Source: Marivita sp. GX14005
GTDB lineage: Bacteria > Pseudomonadota > Alphaproteobacteria > Rhodobacterales > Rhodobacteraceae
Length of the DNA stretch: 64,000 bases
Direction of reading: 5' to 3'
Assembly (NCBI RefSeq): GCF_023370775.1
Contig: NZ_JAMCCQ010000002.1
Coordinates: 372,001 to 436,000, forward strand
Below the pieces are notes generated by a model that saw only the letters and a program-made list of their open reading frames with translations, was not told the DNA's origin and made no database searches. A program made the translations under genes and the position numbers. This document shows positions 45,568-53,669 of this stretch, in pieces. Each line of letters opens with the position of its first letter. Positions within the stretch are counted from its first letter, which is position 1.

Positions 45568-45679
45568 TCGTGCTCCCTTTCATCAGACGTAATCACTCGT
45601 CCTGTAATGTGGACAGGCGTGGTGGAGCAGCGGCGCGCTGATCCCGATGGAAACAACCTATCCGAATATTGCTAACGAA

Positions 45680-45691
45680 ATGCTATAGCAT
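45680..45691. promoter_or_regulatory. Perfect palindrome ATGCTATAGCAT in the XRE/qor intergenic region
   Basis: A 12-bp perfect dyad in the 295-bp A+T-richer divergent region between the XRE regulator (start 45567, minus) and the quinone oxidoreductase gene (start 45863, plus). It is a candidate operator; no gene is seen in the rest of the interval. Confidence 0.35.
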
Positions 45692-45862
45692 GACAGGTAT
45701 CGGAGCAAGAAATTTGAGTTTCGAAAACACAAAATGGTTAACAAATCGCAAGCAAGCGCAAAAAATCGCCGAAGGATCGCGGTTGCGTCTCAGGCGCTGA
45801 AAAGCCCAATGTTGCGCGCTAACTTCAAAGCACGCAATGATAAACTCAAGAACGGGGGAAAT

Positions 45863-46846
45863 ATGAAAGCTTACCGCATCACGTCACATGGCCAGCCGCC
45901 GGAACAGGATGACGTTGCATCCCCCGAGCCCGCACCGGGAGAGATTCGGCTACGCATTTACGCCTGTGGGTTGAATTTTGCCGATTTGCTGATGCAGGAG
46001 GGCAGCTATCAGGACACACCGGCGCTGCCCTTCACTCCCGGTATGGAGGTGGCCGGAACGGTCGAGTCGCTTGGCTCCGAGGTCTCGAATTTTGCGCCCG
46101 GCGACCGGGTCGCCGTTTTCGGCGGGCAGGGTGGTTTGGCGGAGTTCGGCTGTTTCGACGCGGCCCGCGCTGTCAAATTGCCGGACGTCATGTCGATGAT
46201 CGATGCCGCGGCGTTCCAGATCGCCTATGGCACCAGCCATGTCGCGCTCGATCACCGCGCGCGGCTTCAGAAAGGTGAAACGCTGCTCGTGCTCGGCGCC
46301 GCCGGCGGGGTGGGGCTCACGGCCGTTGAGATCGGCAAGCTGATGGGGGCCACTGTCGTCGCCTGCGCACGCGGCACGGCCAAGCTGGACGCGGCGCGGG
46401 CAGCTGGCGCGGACTACCTGATCGATGCCGAAACGCAGGACATCCGCGACGAAATGCGGACGCTGGGCGGCGCGGACGTGGTCTATGACCCGGTCGGGGG
46501 CGCGCAGTTCGAGGCCGCGTTTCGCGCCTGCAAGCCCGAGGCCCGGCTTCTTCCCATCGGCTTTGCCAGCGGAGAGGTGCCGCAGATCAAGGCGAATCAC
46601 CTTCTGGTGAAAAACCTCTCGATTCTCGGTGTTTATTGGGGCGGCTATCTCAAGTTTCGTCCCGACGTCGTCACCGACAGCCTGTGCACTCTGTTGGATT
46701 GGTATGATGCCGGACGGATCAAACCCCATGTGAGCCATGTTCTGCCCTTCGATCGAGCGAATGACGGGCTGGAGCTTCTTCGCAGCCGAAAATCCACCGG
46801 AAAGGTCGTGATCGAGATTGCGAAAGAGGCGGCAACGCATGAATAA
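45863..46846 (+). CDS. NADPH:quinone oxidoreductase family protein
   Basis: A 327-residue MDR-superfamily enzyme lacking the structural-zinc cysteines, hence quinone-reductase-like. It has an N-terminal GroES-like fold (CGLNFADLLMQEGSYQDTPA, FTPGMEVAGTVESLGSEV) and a Rossmann domain with LVLGAAGGVGLTAVEIGKLM. It ends with LPFDRANDGLELLRSRKSTG. The ATG at 45863 follows GGGGGAAAT; the longer ORF upstream is not homologous. Cytosolic, reducing quinones or related carbonyls with NADPH. Confidence 0.9.
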   Translation: MKAYRITSHGQPPEQDDVASPEPAPGEIRLRIYACGLNFADLLMQEGSYQDTPALPFTPGMEVAGTVESLGSEVSNFAPGDRVAVFGGQGGLAEFGCFDAARAVKLPDVMSMIDAAAFQIAYGTSHVALDHRARLQKGETLLVLGAAGGVGLTAVEIGKLMGATVVACARGTAKLDAARAAGADYLIDAETQDIRDEMRTLGGADVVYDPVGGAQFEAAFRACKPEARLLPIGFASGEVPQIKANHLLVKNLSILGVYWGGYLKFRPDVVTDSLCTLLDWYDAGRIKPHVSHVLPFDRANDGLELLRSRKSTGKVVIEIAKEAATHE

Positions 46847-46977
46847 TGCATAAAAGTCGCAACTTTTTGCGCGTGAAGGCGTTGCGAGCGACTTGAAATG
46901 AAGCGCTCCTGACACGATATTCGTTCCATCTGTCCCCGCAGGAGCGGGAGACACCTGAATTCTTTGCGGAGGGATAA

Positions 46978-47721
46978 ATGGCTGAATTCAACACAATCCG
47001 GACGACCGGCGTTGCTGGCGCCCGAGCCGCCCAGATTGATGAGGGTCTGCGCGCGCATATGAACAAGGTGTATGGCACCATGTCTGTCGGCATGCTGCTC
47101 ACCTTCGCCGTGGCATGGGCGGTGGGCACAAGCCCCGACTTGCTGGCGGTGTTCCGCGACCCCATGACCCTGCAGCCCAATATCCTCGGCTGGATCGTCA
47201 TGTTCGCGCCGCTCATCATGGTTTTCGCGTTCGGCGCGATGATGAACAAGATGTCCGCCGCCGGCGCGCGCCTGTTCTTCTACGCCTTCGCAGCTGTCAT
47301 GGGGCTGAGCCTGAGCTGGATCTTCGTGGCCTTCACCGGCTTCTCCATCGCGCAGGTGTTCCTCGTGACGTCCATCGCCTTCGCCGGCCTGTCGCTCTGG
47401 GGCTATACCACCAAGAAGGACATTTCCGGCTGGGGCGCGTTCCTGATCATGGGCGTGATCGGCCTGATCGTGGCGTCGATCATCAACATCTTCCTGGCGT
47501 CGCCGGCGATGATGTTCGCGATCTCGATCATCGGTGTCCTGATTTTCGCCGGGCTCACTGCCTATGACACGCAGTCGATCAAGAACGAGTATATCCAGCA
47601 CGCGGCCCATGCCGATCGCGAATGGCTGGAGAAATCGGGTATCATGGGCGCATTGCGGCTCTACCTCGACTTCATCAACATGTTCATGTTCCTGCTGCAA
47701 CTGCTCGGCAATCGCGAATAA
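46978..47721 (+). CDS. Bax inhibitor-1/YccA family membrane protein
   Basis: A 247-residue, seven-helix inner-membrane protein. After a polar N-terminus (VAGARAAQIDEGLRAHMNKV) come the helices, including GLSLSWIFVAFTGFSIAQVF and SITSxAF-like VTSIAFAGLSLWGYTTKKDI. The C-terminal half has IFAGLTAYDTQSIKNEY, the family signature, then MGALRLYLDFINMFMFLLQL. Family roles include Ca2+ leak and interaction with FtsH. GCGGAGGG precedes the ATG. A terminator follows. Confidence 0.95.
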   Translation: MAEFNTIRTTGVAGARAAQIDEGLRAHMNKVYGTMSVGMLLTFAVAWAVGTSPDLLAVFRDPMTLQPNILGWIVMFAPLIMVFAFGAMMNKMSAAGARLFFYAFAAVMGLSLSWIFVAFTGFSIAQVFLVTSIAFAGLSLWGYTTKKDISGWGAFLIMGVIGLIVASIINIFLASPAMMFAISIIGVLIFAGLTAYDTQSIKNEYIQHAAHADREWLEKSGIMGALRLYLDFINMFMFLLQLLGNRE

Positions 47722-47740
47722 AACTTACCACAAACGTGCG

Positions 47741-47768
47741 AAAGGCCGGTTTCCGAACCGGCCTTTTT
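47741..47768. terminator. Terminator of the BI-1 gene (also faces the minus gene)
   Basis: An 11-bp stem AAAGGCCGGTT/AACCGGCCTTT with loop TCCG, then further T. Its symmetry makes it usable from both strands. Confidence 0.85.
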
Positions 47769-47778
47769 CATGCGCGCC

Positions 47779-47821
47779 AAAGCGTCTTCGAAGACGCTTT
47801 TCCGGCTTTTCGAAAAGCCGG
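47779..47821 (-). repeat. Tandem post-stop dyads beside a secreted-protein gene (element c)
   Basis: Two perfect palindromes separated by one base: a 22-nt one (47779-47800, arm AAAGCGTCTTC, centre TTCGAA) and CCGGCTTTTCGAAAAGCCGG (47802-47821). Read on the minus strand they begin 6 nt after the TAG of the gene ending at 47828, so the orientation relative to the stop matches elements a, b, d and e. A bidirectional terminator follows. Confidence 0.85.
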
Positions 47822-47827
47822 TCTGCG

Positions 47828-48229
47828 CTAGACGCCCACGTCCGGGCCGAGACAAACCATCGGCTGATCGTCCTGTTGTGCTTCGTATAGCGTGGTGGCC
47901 GCAGGGTCGTTCTCGAAAATCGCCCGAAGCCCGCCCGGCTCCTCGAAAAAGGACCAACATTGCGGCACCGGATTGTCCTCGTAGACAAAGCAGATCATGC
48001 CGCTGTCCTCGTACCAGATGCCATCCTTGCAGCGCCCATCCAGGAACGACCATCGCACTCGCCGGTTCTCGCGATATTCCTCGACCCCGTAAGCCTCGCC
48101 GTTCTGCCCGAAATAAAGCGTCTTGCCCGTCACGTAGGCCTCGAATTCGGGCCCGTTCATCGGCTCGGCGGCCGCGATCGGAAGCGCGGCACAGCAGAAA
48201 ATCATTGCGGCGACATGGCTGGCTTTCAT
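47828..48229 (-). CDS. Secreted small protein, unknown function (DUF995-like)
   Basis: A 133-residue protein whose ATG ending at 48229 opens a signal peptide (MKASHVAAMIFCCAALPIAA, then AEPMNG). The mature part contains GKTLYFGQNGEAYGVEEYRE, WSFLDGRCKDGIWYEDSG, CFVYEDNPVPQCWSFFEEPG and a final cysteine, so disulfides are likely. The layout (GKTLYF, WxxxDGxCxxGxW, CFxY, QCW) resembles DUF995-type proteins, but I am not certain. It is divergent from the formate dehydrogenase subunit gene. Confidence 0.75.
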   Translation of the reverse strand: MKASHVAAMIFCCAALPIAAAEPMNGPEFEAYVTGKTLYFGQNGEAYGVEEYRENRRVRWSFLDGRCKDGIWYEDSGMICFVYEDNPVPQCWSFFEEPGGLRAIFENDPAATTLYEAQQDDQPMVCLGPDVGV

Positions 48230-48383
48230 GCGGGACAGCCTACAAGGAAAGCGTTTCCGGTTCAAAGGGCCAAAGCGCCCCACATAAGGCGACCCAGGCG
48301 CAGGGATCGCCTTGGCCGTCGTTTTCAGGCTCGTCTTCGCCCGCCCGCCATGCCACTGTTCCGCAAAAGACGGGAGATGCGAC

Positions 48384-50069
48384 ATGGCGCTCGACGAACG
48401 CAAGGGGGTCTGGAAATCCGGGCGCGGGAAGGGCCGCGTGACCCCCAAGGGGCGGCAATACACCGACGAGGCGCTCGCCGAGGTTGCGGAGCTCTTGGAG
48501 GGCCGCCCACGCCGGCGCGATCTGCTGATCGAACATCTGCACCTCATCCAGGACGCGTATGGCCATCTCAGCGCGGCACATCTGCGCGCATTGGCCGAAC
48601 TGATGCGCCTGTCCATGGCCGAGATCTATGAGACCGCCTCGTTCTATGCGCATTTCGACATCGTGAAAGAGGGCGAAACCCCACCGCCCGCCTTGACCAT
48701 CCGTGTATGCGATAGCCTGTCTTGCGAGCTCGCCGGTGCGCAGGCCTTGAAAACGGCGCTCGAAGACGGGCTCGATCCGCAGGAGGTCCGCGTGCTGCGC
48801 GCGCCCTGCATGGGCCGCTGCGACACTGCTCCGGTGCTGGAACTGGGACATCATCATATCGGTCACGCGACGCCCGAAAAGGTTCAGGCTGCTATCGCCG
48901 CGGGCGACACGCATGCCCATGTGCCGGACTATCAGCCGCTTGCCGATTACCGCGCGAGCGGCGGCTACGAGGCGCTTTCGGCTCTGCGCGAGAACGGCGA
49001 TTGGGAGGCGGTGCAGGACAAGGTGCTGGAAAGCGGTTTGCGCGGTCTGGGCGGCGCGGGGTTTCCGTCTGGCAGGAAATGGGGCTTCGTTCGCGCCGGT
49101 GCCGGGCCGCGTTACCTCGCCGTCAATGGCGACGAGGGCGAGCCCGGCACATTCAAGGATCGCTACTACCTGGAGCGTGAGCCGCATACGTTCCTCGAAG
49201 GCATGCTGATCGCCGCATGGGCGATCGAAGCGGATCGCTGCTTCATCTACATGCGCGATGAATATCCGGCGGTTCTCGAAATCCTGCGCCGCGAGATCGC
49301 TGCGCTGGAAAATGCCGGGATCGTTCCGCAAGACTATATCGACCTGCGGCGCGGCGCGGGCGCCTATATCTGCGGCGAAGAATCCGCGATGATCGAATCC
49401 ATCGAAGGCAAGCGCGGCCTGCCACGCCATCGCCCGCCCTATGTCGCGCAGGTCGGCATCTTCGGTCGTCCGACACTCGTGCATAATGTCGAAACGTTGC
49501 ACTGGGTCGCCCGCGTCTGCCGCGAAGGTCCCGACTGTCTGAACGCCACCGAAAAGAACGGACGCAAAGGTCTGCGCTCCTATTCGGTGTCGGGGCGCGT
49601 GGCCGAACCCGGCGTCTACCTGCTGCCAGCCGGCTCCACCATCCTCGATATCATTGATGCCGCAGGCGGCATGGCCGAAGGGCACGCCTTCAAGGCCTAT
49701 CAACCCGGCGGTCCGTCCTCTGGCCTCCTGCCGGCCTCGATGGACGACATCCCGCTCGATTTCGACACGCTGCAGCCGCACGGATCGTTCATTGGCTCGG
49801 CAGCGGTGGTCATACTCTCGGATCAGGACAGCGCCCGCGCGGCGGCGCTCAACATGCTGCGTTTCTTCGAAGATGAATCCTGCGGTCAATGCACCCCTTG
49901 CCGCGTGGGCTGCGAAAAGGCAGTCAAGCTGATGCAGGCGAAGCGCTGGGACCAATCGATGCTCGAAGAGCTCTGCACCGCGATGGCGGATGCATCGATC
50001 TGCGGTCTGGGGCAGGCGGCGCCGAACCCGATCCGGTCCACGATCCGGCACTTCCCAGAAGAGCTTTAG
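48384..50069 (+). CDS. FdsB-type NADH-binding subunit (NuoE-NuoF fusion) of a formate dehydrogenase
   Basis: A 561-residue iron-sulfur flavoprotein. Residues 1-150 are a NuoE-like domain with a [2Fe-2S] site (C109, C114, C142, C146). The rest is NuoF-like, with the FMN/NADH region GLRGLGGAGFPSGRKWGFVR and AVNGDEGEPGTFKDRYYLER, and a [4Fe-4S] site CGQCTPCRVGC near residue 510. This matches the beta subunit of cytosolic NAD-linked formate dehydrogenases, which passes electrons from a molybdenum subunit to NAD+. No alpha subunit follows: the next gene is ftsY. Confidence 0.85.
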   Translation: MALDERKGVWKSGRGKGRVTPKGRQYTDEALAEVAELLEGRPRRRDLLIEHLHLIQDAYGHLSAAHLRALAELMRLSMAEIYETASFYAHFDIVKEGETPPPALTIRVCDSLSCELAGAQALKTALEDGLDPQEVRVLRAPCMGRCDTAPVLELGHHHIGHATPEKVQAAIAAGDTHAHVPDYQPLADYRASGGYEALSALRENGDWEAVQDKVLESGLRGLGGAGFPSGRKWGFVRAGAGPRYLAVNGDEGEPGTFKDRYYLEREPHTFLEGMLIAAWAIEADRCFIYMRDEYPAVLEILRREIAALENAGIVPQDYIDLRRGAGAYICGEESAMIESIEGKRGLPRHRPPYVAQVGIFGRPTLVHNVETLHWVARVCREGPDCLNATEKNGRKGLRSYSVSGRVAEPGVYLLPAGSTILDIIDAAGGMAEGHAFKAYQPGGPSSGLLPASMDDIPLDFDTLQPHGSFIGSAAVVILSDQDSARAAALNMLRFFEDESCGQCTPCRVGCEKAVKLMQAKRWDQSMLEELCTAMADASICGLGQAAPNPIRSTIRHFPEEL

Positions 50070-50141
50070 CCCCGAGCCTTCCATCTTGCCGCGCGAGCCA
50101 CTAACTCAGAAGGACATATGTCTCAACGCGAAGGCAGGCCC

Positions 50142-51500
50142 ATGTCCTTTTTCGGCAAGCTGAAAACCAAACTCTTCAAATCCTCGTCGAAGCTCGACGA
50201 GGGGCTGGACGCGATCGTCTCCGAAGGTGCGCAGGAAACGCCTGAGCCGGAGATCCCGCCCGCCCCGGCACCCGATCCGAAGCCAGATCCCGGCCCCGGT
50301 CCGGATATCTCGCCGCCGTCCGAGCCCGATCCGGTGTCGGAGCCGCCCGACGCCCCCGTCACCCCGCCCGCGCCCGAGGAGGTGCCGGAGCCAGATCTGC
50401 CACCGCAGCCGGTGCGCCCGCCGAAACGCGACGTGCCGAACCAGCCCGATCCCCAGCCCAGCGAGCCGCCGCGCGAAGCGCCCCAACCGGACGATCCCGT
50501 CCCGTCCTCGCCGCCCGAAGCCCCGCCCGCCCCGCCAACCGAAGTGCCGCCTCCCTCCGCGCCCCCTGGCGGGCCGGTCACGCTGAAGGATTCCCCGGTT
50601 CGCCAGGAGACCAAACCGAGCCTGCTCGACCGGCTCCTCAAACGCGACAGCGCACCGTCGGAAATTCGGCGCGAGCTCGATGACGACATGCTCGAACAGC
50701 TTGAGGAATTGCTGATCCAGGCCGATATGGGCGTCGATACCGCGCTGCGCGTCACCGCCAATATCGCAGAAGGCCGGTTCGGCAAGAAACTCTCGGCGCG
50801 CGAAATCAAGGAAATCCTCGCCGCCGAGGTCGCACGCATCATGGAGCCGGTGGCGCGCCCGCTTCCGCTTTATCCCAGCAAACCGCAGGTGGTGCTGGTC
50901 GTTGGCGTGAACGGTTCGGGAAAGACCACGACCATCGGCAAACTGGCCAGCCAGTTCCACGCCGCCGGCAAGAACGTGGTGATCGCCGCCGGCGACACGT
51001 TCCGGGCCGCCGCCGTGGAGCAGTTGCAGGTCTGGGGCGAACGCGCCGGCGTTCCGGTCCTCACCGCCCCCGAAGGATCGGACCCGGCCAGCCTTGCCTT
51101 CGACGCGCTGACGCGTGCGCAAGCCGATGGCGCGGATTTGCTGATGATCGACACGGCCGGGCGTCTGCAAAACCGCGCCGATCTGATGGAGGAACTGGCC
51201 AAGATCGTCCGCGTCATCCGCAAGAAGGATCCAAGCGCACCGCACAACACCCTTCTGGTGCTCGACGCGACCACCGGCCAGAACGCGCTCAGCCAGGTCG
51301 AGACTTTCCGCAAGCTCGCCGATGTCTCCGGCCTCGTGATGACGAAACTCGACGGCACAGCGCGCGGAGGCGTGCTGGTCGCGCTGGCCGACAAGTTCGG
51401 GCTGCCGATCCATGCCATCGGCGTCGGCGAGCAGATCGACGATCTGCAACCTTTCGATCCCAAGGAATTCGCCGCCGCGCTGACCGGCATCGCCGCCTGA
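50142..51500 (+). CDS. ftsY: Signal recognition particle receptor FtsY with proline-rich linker
   Basis: A 452-residue SRP-receptor GTPase that brings ribosomes to the Sec translocon. It has an N-terminal membrane-targeting segment MSFFGKLKTKLFKSSSKLDE, then about 110 residues that are mostly Pro with Asp, Glu and Ser. The NG domain has the P-loop GVNGSGKTTTIGKLA, AAGDTFRAAAVEQL, the DTAGRL box and TKLDGTARGG. ATG 50142 is preceded by AAGGCAGG; ATG 50118 also has a good site (AAGGACAT) and would add 8 residues. Confidence 0.96.
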   Translation: MSFFGKLKTKLFKSSSKLDEGLDAIVSEGAQETPEPEIPPAPAPDPKPDPGPGPDISPPSEPDPVSEPPDAPVTPPAPEEVPEPDLPPQPVRPPKRDVPNQPDPQPSEPPREAPQPDDPVPSSPPEAPPAPPTEVPPPSAPPGGPVTLKDSPVRQETKPSLLDRLLKRDSAPSEIRRELDDDMLEQLEELLIQADMGVDTALRVTANIAEGRFGKKLSAREIKEILAAEVARIMEPVARPLPLYPSKPQVVLVVGVNGSGKTTTIGKLASQFHAAGKNVVIAAGDTFRAAAVEQLQVWGERAGVPVLTAPEGSDPASLAFDALTRAQADGADLLMIDTAGRLQNRADLMEELAKIVRVIRKKDPSAPHNTLLVLDATTGQNALSQVETFRKLADVSGLVMTKLDGTARGGVLVALADKFGLPIHAIGVGEQIDDLQPFDPKEFAAALTGIAA

Positions 51501-51579
51501 TGGCTTCTTTGGGCCTCAAATACCTCGGGGGTATGGGGGCTGGCCCCCATGAAATCTTCCAGAGCCCAGACACCACCCC

Positions 51580-52482
51580 ATGAGCGCGTGGCTGTTGTCC
51601 CTCGAAGGCACCGAAGCGGGCCATCAGCTTGCCCTGGCGCTCGCGCTGTCCGCCGCGCTGCTGCACGCGATCTTCGGCGCGCTGCAAAAGGGCCGGCACG
51701 ATCCCTGGCTGTCGCGCGGCGCGATCGATGCCAGCTACGGGCTGATGGCGGCGCCTTTCGCGCTTTTCGTCGTGCCCTGGCCGGAGCCGCATATGTGGCC
51801 CATCTTTGCCGGCGCCTTCATCATCCATCTCGGCTACAAGCTGCTTCAGGCGCAGGCCTACACCAAGGGCGCCTACACCGTCGTCTACCCGGTCGTGCGC
51901 GGCACGGGTCCGCTTTTCGCGGTGATCGGCGCCTATATCATCTTCGGCGAGACATTTTCCTGGGTGCAGTGGTCCGGCCTTGGCGTGCTGCTCCTCGGCA
52001 TCTTCGGGCTTGCGGTCTACAACCTCGCCTACCTGCGAACCGCGCGCGAAACGCTCCCGGCCGCGCTGGGCCTTGCGTTCGCCACCGGACTTTTCGTGGC
52101 GCTCTATACGACCTACGATGCCTACGGTATCCGCGCAACCGCGGACCCCTTCACGTTCCTCGCGTGGTTCTTCATGCTCGACGGGATCGCGATGCCGATA
52201 CTCGCGGGCCTGCGCTACCGCTCGATGACCTACCGACCCGCCTTGCCGCCGCTTGCGCTGCGCGGCGTGATCGGCGGCGTGATCGCCTTTGCCAGTTTCG
52301 GCTCGGTGATGATGGCCACGCGGCTCGATCAGGTCGGCGAGGCGGCGGTGCTGCGCGAAACCTCCACTGTCTTCGCCGCCATCATCGGCTGGTTGTTTCT
52401 GAAAGAAACCGTCGGACCGCGCAGGATTGCGCTCATGGCCTTGATTGCGCTAGGGGCGGTCATCGTCGAAATCGGAGGCTGA
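51580..52482 (+). CDS. EamA/DMT family transporter
   Basis: A 300-residue inner-membrane protein with about ten helices in two EamA-like halves (AALLHAIFGALQKGRHDPWL, then VVYPVVRGTGPLFAVIGAYI; second half from ALGLAFATGLFVALYTTYDA with RETSTVFAAIIGWLFLKETV). Substrate unknown. Its stop lies 4 nt before the YciB-like gene, suggesting cotranscription. Confidence 0.88.
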   Translation: MSAWLLSLEGTEAGHQLALALALSAALLHAIFGALQKGRHDPWLSRGAIDASYGLMAAPFALFVVPWPEPHMWPIFAGAFIIHLGYKLLQAQAYTKGAYTVVYPVVRGTGPLFAVIGAYIIFGETFSWVQWSGLGVLLLGIFGLAVYNLAYLRTARETLPAALGLAFATGLFVALYTTYDAYGIRATADPFTFLAWFFMLDGIAMPILAGLRYRSMTYRPALPPLALRGVIGGVIAFASFGSVMMATRLDQVGEAAVLRETSTVFAAIIGWLFLKETVGPRRIALMALIALGAVIVEIGG

Positions 52483-52486
52483 ACCC

Positions 52487-53086
52487 GTGGCACGCAAACA
52501 ACTTCCCCAATGGGCCAAAACCGCGCTGGAATTGGGTCCGGTCATCGGGTTCTTCGTCGCCTATCTCTGGGTCAAGGAAGACGTGTTCACCGTTCGCGGG
52601 ACGGATTACGAGGGATTTATTATCGTCACTGCTGCCTTCATTCCGGTCATTCTCGCATCTATGGGCGTGCTTTGGTGGCTGACGGGGCATATCAGCCGGA
52701 TGCAGATCGTCACTGCGGTTCTGGTCGTGGTGTTCGGCGGCCTCACGGTCTGGCTGAATGACGATCGGTTCATCAAGATGAAGCCGACAATGGTCTATGC
52801 GCTGCTGGGCGGGGTTCTTGCGATCGGGCTCTTGCGCGGGCAAAGTTATCTGCGCGTCGTCATGGGCGAGCTGCTTCCGATGGAGCAGGAAGGATGGATG
52901 ATCCTGACCCGACGCATGACCGCGTTCTTCTTTTTCCTTGCAGCCGCGAACGAGGCGGTCTGGCGCACGCAGAGCACGGAGGTCTGGGTCTATTTCGAAA
53001 CCTTCGTGCTGACCGGCGCGCTGTTTTTCTTCTTCATCGCGCAATCGGGGCTGATCCAGAAATACAGCACGGCGGAAGAAGAGTAG
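52487..53086 (+). CDS. YciB/IspZ-type septation protein A
   Basis: A 199-residue membrane protein with about five helices. It has KTALELGPVIGFFVAYLWVK, the YALLGGVLAIGLLRGQSYLR region and WMILTRRMTAFFFFLAAANE, matching the IspZ/YciB septation-protein family linked to cell-envelope integrity and division. It starts with GTG at 52487 after a strong GGAGG; this is 4 nt after the upstream stop. Confidence 0.9.
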   Translation: MARKQLPQWAKTALELGPVIGFFVAYLWVKEDVFTVRGTDYEGFIIVTAAFIPVILASMGVLWWLTGHISRMQIVTAVLVVVFGGLTVWLNDDRFIKMKPTMVYALLGGVLAIGLLRGQSYLRVVMGELLPMEQEGWMILTRRMTAFFFFLAAANEAVWRTQSTEVWVYFETFVLTGALFFFFIAQSGLIQKYSTAEEE

Positions 53087-53125
53087 GGGGATGTCGCAGA
53101 AGATCTGACGGCCAGAACACGCAAC

Positions 53126-53554
53126 CTACCTCCGCCGGTCGAGCTTCGTGCTCAGGTGAATGAGGCTTTCCGAGCTTTTCACACCGCGCGCCTCGGCGAT
53201 CACGTCGAGCGTGCGGTCAAGTTCGTCCGTGCTGTCCGCGCTCAGTTCCACGATCAGATCGACCCGCCCCGATACGGTGTGAACGCTGCGCACGTTCGGC
53301 AGGGTTTTGAGCCGCGCCAAGACCTCTGCGGCGGTGCGCGGCGCAATGGACACGAGCGCGGTCGCGCGGATCGGAGGCTCGTGCGCCGCGCCTTTGCGAA
53401 TGGTGAAACCGGCAATCGCACCGCGAGCGACCAACCGCTCTATCCGGGCCTGAACCGTGGTGCGCGCGATGCCGAGCCGGCGCGCGAGATCGGCAACGGG
53501 AAGCCGCGCATTCTCGGTGAGCAAGGAGACGAGTTTCTGATCCGTTTCGTCCAT
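53126..53554 (-). CDS. Lrp/AsnC family transcriptional regulator
   Basis: A 142-residue regulator with an N-terminal HTH (DQKLVSLLTENARLPVADLA, RRLGIARTTVQARIERLVAR) and a C-terminal ligand-sensing RAM domain (ATALVSIAPRTAAEVLARLK, VHTVSGRVDLIVELSADSTD). I start at MDETDQK (ending 53554). It diverges from a PLP-dependent decarboxylase with a 115-bp shared region, so control of that gene by an amino acid is plausible. Confidence 0.93.
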   Translation of the reverse strand: MDETDQKLVSLLTENARLPVADLARRLGIARTTVQARIERLVARGAIAGFTIRKGAAHEPPIRATALVSIAPRTAAEVLARLKTLPNVRSVHTVSGRVDLIVELSADSTDELDRTLDVIAEARGVKSSESLIHLSTKLDRRR

Positions 53555-53669
53555 CTGTCCAAACGTTTCGTCATATAGCCGGAGCTTTCCTGTCAAACTG
53601 TCACATCTGCGCGGTTAAATCGACAGGTTTCCATGTCAGGCTGGGAATAGTCCAATACGCGAGGTCACG

